From CAYNLG01 sp964397995 (GTDB taxonomy: Bacteria > Planctomycetota > Phycisphaerae > FEN-1346), in contig CAYNLG010000063.1 of assembly GCA_964397995.1 (NCBI GenBank), forward strand, positions 1-22,226: a stretch of 22,226 bases of DNA, read 5' to 3'. The notes beneath the pieces were generated by a model. It had not been told where the DNA came from. It did no database searches and worked only from the letters and a program-made list of their open reading frames with translations. Every line of letters begins with the position of its first letter. Positions within the stretch are counted from its first letter, which is position 1. Both the position numbers and the translations under genes were made by a program. This document shows positions 16,856 through 22,226 of the stretch, one piece after another.

Positions 16856-17971
16856 CTAGTAGCCGCCTGCACGGCGGAGTTCGATCTTGTAGCGGTCCTG
16901 CATCCCCGGTTTTCGGAGGTGGTATTCGAGGTCTTCCAGGCTTTCGAGGAGTTTGCCGACCTCGCCGCCGTCGAACATCTTCTCGATCGGCTCCTCGGCC
17001 GCCAGCCGCGTCAGATTTCGGACGCCGCCCTCGGCCTGGGCCCGGCGGCGGAGGTACCGCCCGGCCCTCTCGTTGTAGAGCCGCGCGACCTTGGTGCTGG
17101 CGGCGCTGGTCTTCCAGTAGCGGCTGAGGTCCTCGCGCTCCTCGGTGCAGATGTCGACCGCGCGGCGGGCGGCGCCGACGATGTTGTCCACGAGGGCCTT
17201 CAGCACGGCCTCGCGGTGTTTGGCGGCGTAGCCCGGAACGTACAGGTCGGCGTTCTTGAGCCGCTCCGTGGCATTGCGGATGGCCTCCTGGATGGCCTCG
17301 TACTTGTCGAGGCCGGTGGCCCCCGCAGCAATCTCCACGGCCTTGTCGCGGACCTGGTCGGCCTTCCACGGCATGGCCGCCTTCATCAGGCCTTCGAACG
17401 TATTGACGACGGTGTCTCCGACCGTGGGTGCCTGGGCCTCTTCCAGGGCCTCGGCGGCCGCCAGCAGGCGGCGCTTGTCGCTTTCGCCGGCGGCCAGGTG
17501 GGCGCGGCGCGACAGGTTCACGACGGCGCCCTTGGCGTCCTTCAGATGGAGGTAGCAGGTGATGAGCGCCCCGGTGGCCGTCAGGCGGTTCTCGTGCGGA
17601 AACGCCGTCGCATCGAGCTTCAGAAGCCCCTCCAGAAGCGACCCCGCCCGGACCCACTTCCCCGCCGCAATGCTTTCACGGGCCTCCTGGAAGGCCTCCT
17701 GGGCCTTCAGCGGGTCGATCGTGACGGGGACGATCTTCGGGCCGGTGTCCTTGCGGCCGGTGTCGATCTCGGCGATGGACGAGCGCGGGATCACGACCGA
17801 CCCGCTCATGGTCTGGATCACGACCTTATCATCGGTCTCCTCGGTGAGCGTGCCCGTGAACTCCTGCCCGGACGTCGTCACCACCCGGGCCGCGCGGGCC
17901 GGACTTGTCAGCACCGCCAGCGCAGCGGCGGCGACCAGAAGGGCACCGAGGATACGGTGCGGGCGACCCAT
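16856..17971 (-). CDS. Secreted protein of unknown function, first of two tandem paralogues
   Basis: 371 residues. Signal peptide about 1-28 (hydrophobic ALLVAAAALAVL, cleavage near PARA). Next comes a short beta unit (VVTTSGQEFTGTLTEE, then VVIPRSSIAEID), then a helical TPR-like body. Signatures shared in order with the downstream gene are GSLLEGLLKLD, PWKADQVRDKAVE and NADLYVPGY; here there are also several Arg-rich helices near the C-terminus. ATG 17971 is chosen because the signal peptide begins directly after it and GGGGAG lies about 9 nt upstream; an in-frame ATG 18 nt earlier overlaps that site. An ECF-like promoter may lie at 18162-18191. Probably periplasmic; no enzymatic motif seen, function unknown. 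Confidence 0.85.
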   Translation of the reverse strand: MGRPHRILGALLVAAAALAVLTSPARAARVVTTSGQEFTGTLTEETDDKVVIQTMSGSVVIPRSSIAEIDTGRKDTGPKIVPVTIDPLKAQEAFQEARESIAAGKWVRAGSLLEGLLKLDATAFPHENRLTATGALITCYLHLKDAKGAVVNLSRRAHLAAGESDKRRLLAAAEALEEAQAPTVGDTVVNTFEGLMKAAMPWKADQVRDKAVEIAAGATGLDKYEAIQEAIRNATERLKNADLYVPGYAAKHREAVLKALVDNIVGAARRAVDICTEEREDLSRYWKTSAASTKVARLYNERAGRYLRRRAQAEGGVRNLTRLAAEEPIEKMFDGGEVGKLLESLEDLEYHLRKPGMQDRYKIELRRAGGY

Positions 17972-18161
17972 GAAACGGACTCCCCTCATCTCGTGCGGCA
18001 GGGCGGCGCGCGGCCCAGTCGGGCGCGGCCGCATACCCTCGCGGCTCATAGAGGCTATCGGCCGACGGCCTGGCCGGGCCTTGAGCCTTCTTCTGTTCGA
18101 TTCGTGTGTAGGGCCTCGGAAGGCCCCGGCACACCGCCGGCAGCATACCATGCCCCTCAAG

Positions 18162-18191
18162 GGTTGAGGTTTGCCGGGGCATGAAAGTTCC
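18162..18191 (-). promoter_or_regulatory. Candidate ECF-sigma-type promoter upstream of the tandem secreted proteins
   Basis: On the minus strand: GGAACTT (18191-18185), 17 nt, then TCAACC (18167-18162). It is the same -35 as at 711-717, also ahead of a secreted TPR-like protein. The leader would be near 185 nt, which is long, so support is modest. Confidence 0.3.
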
Positions 18192-18218
18192 GTGAAAATG
18201 TGCGAAAGCCGCGCCCGG

Positions 18219-18234
18219 GCCCGCCCGGGCGGGC
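18219..18234 (-). terminator. GC-rich hairpin just after the AhpD-like gene
   Basis: A perfect 16-bp palindrome (GCCCGCCC plus its complement) starts 3 nt past the stop codon. There is no proper U-run after it on the minus strand, so it is a weak or Rho-assisted terminator, or an mRNA 3'-end stabiliser. Confidence 0.4.
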
Positions 18235-18236
18235 GG

Positions 18237-18578
18237 CTACTCGCTGAACGCCTCGACGCAGTCGAGGACGAACGTGGCGTAGGTGTAGCTGGGCCCGCCG
18301 CCCATCGCGATCGCCACGCCGCATACCTCCACGATCTCCTGCTTCGTGGCCCCGGCCTTCAGACAGGCCTGGACGTGGGCGGCAATACAATAGTCGCAGC
18401 GGATGGCGATGGCGATGCCCAGGGTGACCAGTTCCTTGGTCTTGTGGTCGAGGTCGCCGTCGCTCTCGGCGGCTTGGAGCATGGTGGCGAAGCCCTTCAT
18501 GACCTCGGGGACGCCGTCGCGGAGTTCCGGTTTGCGCTTGTTCATCTGGTCCAGCAGGCCTTTCGGGTCCTTCTGCAT
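18237..18578 (-). CDS. Carboxymuconolactone decarboxylase-family (AhpD-like) protein
   Basis: 113 residues, the standard size of the family. It carries the AhpD-type redox motif: E49, then C61-x-x-C64 (RCDYCIAAH) and H68, followed by LKAGATKQEIVEV. In AhpD these residues relay electrons to a peroxidase. Many family members of this length are uncharacterised thiol-active proteins, so an alkylhydroperoxidase-like role is likely but not proven. ATG 18578 has GAAAGGAG about 9 nt upstream; the frame stays open farther upstream only because of GC content. A promoter at 18652-18680 gives a short leader. No AhpC gene is adjacent. It is divergent from the histone gene. Confidence 0.92.
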   Translation of the reverse strand: MQKDPKGLLDQMNKRKPELRDGVPEVMKGFATMLQAAESDGDLDHKTKELVTLGIAIAIRCDYCIAAHVQACLKAGATKQEIVEVCGVAIAMGGGPSYTYATFVLDCVEAFSE

Positions 18579-18651
18579 CGGGGGGTCTCCTTTCGCTCTC
18601 TTCTGCGCAGGCAGGCATCCGTTGCCGCCGGCTTCGGCCGACGAGTACGGC

Positions 18652-18680
18652 AGTATTGACCATCGAGGGGCCCGCGTCAA
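18652..18680 (-). promoter_or_regulatory. Sigma-70-type promoter of the AhpD-like gene
   Basis: On the minus strand: TTGACG (18680-18675), a 17-nt spacer, AATACT (18657-18652). The -35 is 5/6 and the -10 is 4/6. Transcription would start near 18645. It lies in the 306-nt gap between the AhpD-like and histone genes, which contains nothing else recognisable apart from the histone promoter. Confidence 0.6.
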
Positions 18681-18768
18681 GGTACGGGCCGCCGGAGGCC
18701 GCGCACGGAACCCCGGGAAAACCCCCCAGAAAGTGCTTGCACGGGACGGCAGCGGCCCCTTAATCTTA

Positions 18769-18797
18769 TTGACAGAAGCCCGCCCCGGACGTATACG
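18769..18797 (+). promoter_or_regulatory. Strong sigma-70-type promoter of the histone gene
   Basis: Consensus TTGACA at 18769-18774, an exact 17-nt spacer, TATACG at 18792-18797. A locally AT-rich stretch (TTAATCTTA) just upstream could serve as an UP element. The predicted start near 18804 leaves a leader of about 80 nt. It is the best promoter in the window, fitting an abundant protein. Confidence 0.75.
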
Positions 18798-18884
18798 GGG
18801 CTCATGGACGCCTCGGGAACGGGTTCCCCTGGCGTCTCGGGACGTGGACACCTGTCGCATTGAACCAGTGGAAGGGGAGAATCC

Positions 18885-19064
18885 ATGGCCGACAAAGCGG
18901 TGGTAGTTGCCAGCCGGGTCAAGGAAGTGATCAAGGCGGCGGACATGCGGGCCGACGGGTCGCTTGCCGACGCCGTCAACGACAAGGTCGTTGAGATGCT
19001 GAAGGACGCCGTCGCTCGCGCCAAGGCGAACAAGCGCGGTACGGTTCGGCCGTACGACCTGTAG
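18885..19064 (+). CDS. Bacterial single-histone-fold protein (Bdellovibrio HBb-like)
   Basis: 59 residues. ATG 18885 has GGGGAG about 6 nt upstream. The pattern is a minimal histone fold: helix 1 at about 5-19 (VVVASRVKEVIKAA), loop, long amphipathic helix 2 at about 27-49 (DKVVEMLKDAVARAKANK), then loop 2 RGTVRPYDL with the conserved Arg (R51), Thr (T53) and Asp (D58) of the histone Arg-Asp clamp, and a severely shortened helix 3. This is the layout of the dimeric bacterial histones such as Bd0055 of Bdellovibrio, which bind and bend DNA. The charge is mixed and lysine-rich at surface positions. It has its own consensus promoter and terminator, so it is monocistronic and probably abundant. 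A different small helical protein is possible but less likely. Confidence 0.82.
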   Translation: MADKAVVVASRVKEVIKAADMRADGSLADAVNDKVVEMLKDAVARAKANKRGTVRPYDL

Positions 19065-19106
19065 GCCGGCCGCTTCGGCCACATCCTGAGCAGGTTGGAC
19101 ACGTCC

Positions 19107-19125
19107 CGGGGCGGGGTCCGCCCCG
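19107..19125. other. GC-rich hairpin downstream of the histone gene
   Basis: CGGGGCGG, a 3-nt loop and CCGCCCCG, within a repeated CCCGGGG context. It lacks a following T-run, so it may help the real terminator 12 nt further on or simply be GC-rich noise. Confidence 0.4.
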
Positions 19126-19136
19126 TCCCGGGGCTT

Positions 19137-19170
19137 CGCACGTGGTTCCGCCAAGCTGCGTGCCTTTTTT
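19137..19170 (+). terminator. Rho-independent terminator of the histone gene
   Basis: GCACG (19138-19142) pairs with CGTGC (19159-19163), with an inner TGG/CCA pairing, followed by C and six T (19165-19170). It lies 73 nt past the histone stop. Confidence 0.65.
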
Positions 19171-19299
19171 CTGCGCTGAAAACGGCGATCTGGCGCGGTT
19201 CAGGCGGCATCCACGCGACACGCCCCCCGCTCGCAGGCCACGCCTGCAGGCCGGCCGGGGCGGTCGGAATCCGGGCGGCATCCCAGGGTCGCGCGGCGT

Positions 19300-20731
19300 T
19301 CAGAAACTGAACGTGATGGCCCCGTAGACGAAGTCGCGCGGCTGGCGGTCGAGGTAGGCCTGGCCGGGGTGGAAGCGGCCGTAGTGGAGCGACAGGGCCA
19401 CGTCCGAGAAGAGCTGCCACTCGCAGAAGACGTCGATTTCCTGGCCGATGTCGGCGCTGGTCTTGACGGCCATGGCATCACTGATGGGGCCGCGGCTGTC
19501 GGCCTTCCACAACCAGTAGTAGTTGCCGCCGAGGTCGAGCCGCCCGCACTTGACTTTGTTCTCGTAGACCGTCAGGCGGCCGCCCAGGCGGACGAACTGG
19601 AGGTTCGTGAACCGGGCGCCCAGGGCCAGGCCGGAATTGACGTAGCCGAAGCCGAGAAACGCCTCGTCGGGCGTGCCGGCGGTGTTGCCGAAGAGGGCCG
19701 TCGTGGCGGTGCCGCGGTCGTCGTCGCCCGAGGCGTAGGCGTATTCGAGAGCGATCTCCGGGTCCATCGGGTGATCCACATACCGGGTCACCGCGGCGTC
19801 GAACGCGAACGCCTGGATCCGCTCGCGGTCGGTCGTCTGCAGGTGGGCCGGGCTGCGCCCGCGCTCCCAGACCGCCTCCACCACGTATTGGGTCCACGCG
19901 TCGAGGCCGCCTGTCAGGCCCACGCCGACGTAGTGCGAGTCGTAGCGGTAGAGCTGGAGCGGGTCCGGCGGGGTCTCCTCCGACCAGTCGCGCTGGTAGA
20001 CCCAGAAGCCGTAGGGCTGGTGGTTGGCGACGGACTGGCAGGTGACCTCGACCCCGTAGACGTTCCGCCGGCTCCGCGTGAACCCCGGGACGCTGCGGTC
20101 CCGGTTGTCCATACTCTCGATGGAACGGGCGGCGAACAGGTTGGCCCGGACGTCGCGGGTCTCGAGTTCAATCATTCCGCCATCGAGGTATTCGCCAAGG
20201 ACGATACCGCGTCCCACCTCCACGTACTGCCGCCCCAGACGCAACGTCAGGTTCAGCGGCCACTCGCCCCAGCCGATCTTCCGGGCGGCCGCGGCGGCGT
20301 CCAGCTCGTACCAGCCCACCTCCAGGTTCATCCCCTCCAGGTCATACTGGCGGAAGCCGCGGGCGNNNNNNNNNNCAGTCGATGTACCGCATCAGGCCGC
20401 GCGCGTAGATTCGGTGGACGCCGTCGATCTGAATCTGCGTCCAGAGGCGGAGGTCCTGGGTCGTCAAATGGGCGTGGTCATTGTCGATATCATTGAAAAA
20501 GGTGTAGGAAGGAATATAGGCGCCGCCGTACTCGACCAGGGCCGCCTGGCGCGCGGGGATGTCCGCCTCGAGCCGCTCCCGCGTCTGCTCATCGAAGAAG
20601 TAGGTCCGCTGGAAAACCGCCTCCGGGCGGTTCAGCGGCGGCCTGGCGGCCGGGGGGGCCGCGGCGTGGGCGGCGGCGACGAAGGCCGTCCAGGCGGCCA
20701 GCAGGGCAACGGCACGTCCGGTGGTCCGCAT
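19300..20731 (-). CDS. Alginate-export-type outer-membrane porin, interrupted by assembly gap
   Basis: A signal peptide (about residues 1-24, AAHA cut) follows ATG 20731, which has GGGAGGGGAG about 4 nt upstream. The N-terminal part (118 residues: EYGGAYIPSYTFF, LRLWTQIQIDGVHRIYARG) and the C-terminal part (about 354 residues of alternating beta strands, e.g. LTLRLGRQYVEVG, VYGVEVTCQS, IALEYAYASGDDD) match the Alginate_exp family of outer-membrane beta-barrels. The last residue is Phe, preceded by ITFS, the usual barrel-assembly signal. The two parts are in different frames only because the 10 Ns are a placeholder: an intact gene needs a gap length divisible by three. It probably passes an anionic poly- or oligosaccharide or other solute; alginate itself is not implied. 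Confidence 0.85.
20366..20375. other. Assembly gap (10 N)
   Basis: Ten unknown bases inside the porin gene. The flanking frames (...RYID before and ARGFRQYDLEG after, on the minus strand) can be joined only if the true gap is a multiple of three, so 10 is a filler length. Confidence 0.98.
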
Positions 20732-20781
20732 ACACTCCCCTCCCGAAGATCGGCCGCAGACGGGCGGCTCAACGCCCGCAT

Positions 20782-20811
20782 ACGGTATCGGCGGGCTGCG
20801 CGGGTTGTCAA
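20782..20811 (-). promoter_or_regulatory. Possible sigma-70-type promoter of the porin
   Basis: On the minus strand: TTGACA (20811-20806), an 18-nt spacer, TACCGT (20787-20782). Perfect -35, weak -10; the leader would be about 45 nt. The rest of the 425-nt gap up to lgt holds only the lgt terminator and no gene I can support. Confidence 0.5.
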
Positions 20812-21126
20812 CAAGAAACGCGCGGCCGGGCGCATCGGAGGGCGACCGGGACGGCGCGCGGCCGCGGAACCGACCGGCGGCATCAGAAGAATTCCAGAGA
20901 CATAGAGGCCTAGGGAGCTTGGAACGCGGGCGGTCCCGTGCGGTGTCGGAACGGCCGCCCGAAGGCCGGGGAAACGGGGCGCCGGGGCATTCACGATGGT
21001 GTCGGTTTGTATCCTATAGTATCGCCCGAACGCCCCACGAGGTGCTGCGAGAAGGCATTCCACCCCCTGTTGCGTTTCAGAGTTGAATCCGCACGGTGAT
21101 TGATTCGCCCTTGGCTCGCGAGTTCG

Positions 21127-21153
21127 AAAACGTTGCCGGCCCCGAAAGCAACG
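21127..21153 (-). terminator. Rho-independent terminator of lgt
   Basis: On the minus strand CGTTGC (21153-21148) pairs with GCAACG (21136-21131) around an 11-nt loop and is followed by TTTT (21130-21127). It starts 3 nt after the lgt stop. Confidence 0.6.
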
Positions 21154-21156
21154 CGG

Positions 21157-22023
21157 TCATATCCGCTCACTCGTTTTGTGTATGGCTTCTGCGGCTATTT
21201 GCTCCGTGGGAATCCGCTTGTAGAACATCCAGAGCAATAGGCCGATGCCGAAGAGAAACGGAATGATCGAGAGATACTGGCCCATCGTCAAACCTGTCGT
21301 CTCCCGAAGATCGGTGTGAGCTTCCTTGAAGAACTCCACACCAAACCGCCCGGCAAAATACAATATGAAGAACAATCCCGCCATCAAACCAAGTGGACGC
21401 TTCTCATGCCCAGCGAGCCGATCCGCGAGAATCAGCAAGCCAAGCACGGACAGCCCTATGGCGAACTCGTAAAGTTGTGAGGGATGCCGGGCCACGGCAC
21501 CGCCGTCGCTGAAATGCATGAACCGCACCGCCCAAGGCACATCAGTGGATCGACCGACGATCTCGGAGTTCAAAAAGTTGCCCAGCCGGATGCCGGCCGA
21601 ACCTACGGCTGCTGAAAGCGACAGTCGGTCCATCATCTCAATGACGTGGATGTGGCTCTTCCTGGCATAAAGGATAATGGCTACCAATACGCCAAGAGTG
21701 GCACCATGGCTGGCTAGCCCACCCCGCCAGAAGAAAAGAACCTCCACCGGGTGGCTAAGAAAGTATTCGTGGTTGTAGAAGAAGCAGTGTCCCAGCCGCG
21801 CGCCGACCAGCGTCGCCAGAGCGCCCCAGCCCAAGAAGCCGTCCGCCACCTTGGGCGAGTGCTGGCCTCGCAGCATCTGCTTCCGCCAAAACAAGAAACC
21901 CAGCAAGACTGTAGCCGCGAACAACACGCCGTAATAGCGTATCTGAACTGGCCCAAACTCGATGATCACTTGGTCCAAGTCGTGGACGAATTCTCCAAGT
22001 ATCATTATGCTTACCATAGCCAC
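21157..22023 (-). CDS. lgt: Phosphatidylglycerol-prolipoprotein diacylglyceryl transferase
   Basis: 288 residues from the GTG at 22023. Attaches diacylglycerol to the lipobox cysteine of prolipoproteins in the inner membrane. Seven or so membrane helices; motifs include IRYYGVLFA near the N-terminus, the family signature GIRLGNFLNSEIVGR with the essential Arg/Asn/Glu, and RHPSQLYE. Start choice is uncertain: GTG 22023 has GAGG 5 nt upstream, while ATG 22017 and ATG 22005 (MILGEF) are also in frame and the last best fits the family N-terminus. The DNA is much poorer in GC than the rest of the window: two sampled 60-nt lines have 32/60 GC each, against 40/60 and 44/60 in lines from pgi and pcrA. 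That suggests transfer or a different genomic neighbourhood. Confidence 0.95.
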   Translation of the reverse strand: MAMVSIMILGEFVHDLDQVIIEFGPVQIRYYGVLFAATVLLGFLFWRKQMLRGQHSPKVADGFLGWGALATLVGARLGHCFFYNHEYFLSHPVEVLFFWRGGLASHGATLGVLVAIILYARKSHIHVIEMMDRLSLSAAVGSAGIRLGNFLNSEIVGRSTDVPWAVRFMHFSDGGAVARHPSQLYEFAIGLSVLGLLILADRLAGHEKRPLGLMAGLFFILYFAGRFGVEFFKEAHTDLRETTGLTMGQYLSIIPFLFGIGLLLWMFYKRIPTEQIAAEAIHKTSERI

Positions 22024-22133
22024 ACGTCATCCTCGCGGCTATTATCAGCAATTGTGCGGTCAGTTTGAAGTTCAAAAACGCTGCTGGTCCGTACCGCCCT
22101 CGGTTTCTTGGACACTGAACTGACGGTAATCAT
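22011..22133 (-). CDS. Doubtful 40-residue ORF overlapping the lgt start
   Basis: The ATG at 22133 overlaps the TGA of the frame entering from the window edge (ATGA), and the TAA at 22013-22011 overlaps the start region of lgt. The product begins MITVSSVSKK and matches nothing I recognise. The chained overlaps are its only support; it may be a remnant. Confidence 0.2.
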   Translation of the reverse strand: MITVSSVSKKPRAVRTSSVFELQTDRTIADNSREDDVWLW

Positions 22134-22226
22134 GCCGCGACCTCCCGCGTGGAGCAAGCCTCTTTTCGGGCCTGGCCTGCTCCCCAGAACTTGACCCAGT
22201 CGCTATGAGAGTCTCTACTGCCCGGA
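22130..22226 (-). CDS. C-terminal end of an unrecognised frame, truncated by the window
   Basis: 31 codons enter from the right edge and end with TGA at 22132-22130 (visible part includes SDWVKFWGAGQARKEACSTR). Trp, Cys and Lys content looks protein-like, but the piece is too short to identify. It could be the tail of a gene linked to lgt or part of a mobile element. Confidence 0.3.
   Translation of the reverse strand, partial: PGSRDSHSDWVKFWGAGQARKEACSTREVAA

Noticed and set aside
18579..19154. Long N-terminal extension of the AhpD-like protein antisense to the histone gene
   Set aside because: The family starts at ATG 18578, which has a strong ribosome site, and a promoter lies inside the extension.
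20632..21063. 143-codon minus-strand ORF in the porin upstream region
   Set aside because: Pro/Arg-rich without domains, overlaps the porin start in another frame and covers its promoter.
22011..22226. Possible IS66-type transposase accessory fragment near the right edge
   Set aside because: Only a vague resemblance in the first residues; no terminal inverted repeats or transposase motifs can be seen in 200 bases.

Overview
The window is GC-rich, densely packed bacterial DNA. It reads like a Planctomycetota genome, perhaps Phycisphaerae or a related metagenome-assembled lineage. The lineage call is an inference from several signs: large secreted proteins of unknown function with TPR-like and beta-sandwich parts, an FGly-type sulfatase, an alginate-export-type porin, a Bdellovibrio-like bacterial histone, and very high GC outside the right-hand end. 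There are no rRNA or tRNA genes, no CRISPR array and no recognisable complete mobile element. A run of 10 Ns at 20366-20375 is an assembly gap inside the porin gene.

Left part (1-4761). The window opens inside a sigma-54-dependent activator on the + strand, followed by a secreted TPR/beta-sandwich protein preceded by an ECF-like promoter. Convergent to it is a three-gene minus-strand operon with a good sigma-70-type promoter: a single-domain CheY-like response regulator, a 49-residue orphan Tat-signal peptide, and a 615-residue membrane polyferredoxin that looks like a NapH-NapG fusion. The three genes are chained by ATGA start/stop overlaps.

Middle (4795-12554). A minus-strand block runs from a strong promoter at 9557-9585: UvrD/PcrA helicase, glucose-6-phosphate isomerase and an AEC-family permease. 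Upstream of it is a second minus-strand pair: a NYN nuclease fused to a cold-shock domain with a very acidic tail, then a sulfatase without a visible signal peptide.

Middle-right (12554-18680). acpS (apparently leaderless), a UroD-family methyltransferase-like gene, an MFS transporter, two tandem paralogous secreted proteins, and a small AhpD-like carboxymuconolactone decarboxylase with its own promoter.

Right part (18769-22226). A 59-residue single-histone-fold protein has a near-consensus promoter and an intrinsic terminator. Convergent to it is an alginate-export-type outer-membrane porin. The last ~1.2 kb carries lgt in DNA of clearly lower GC, preceded by the tail of an unrecognised frame, which suggests a separate origin for that end.

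The points I would look at first are the bacterial histone, the NYN/cold-shock/acidic-tail protein, and the overlapping response regulator, Tat-micropeptide and polyferredoxin operon.
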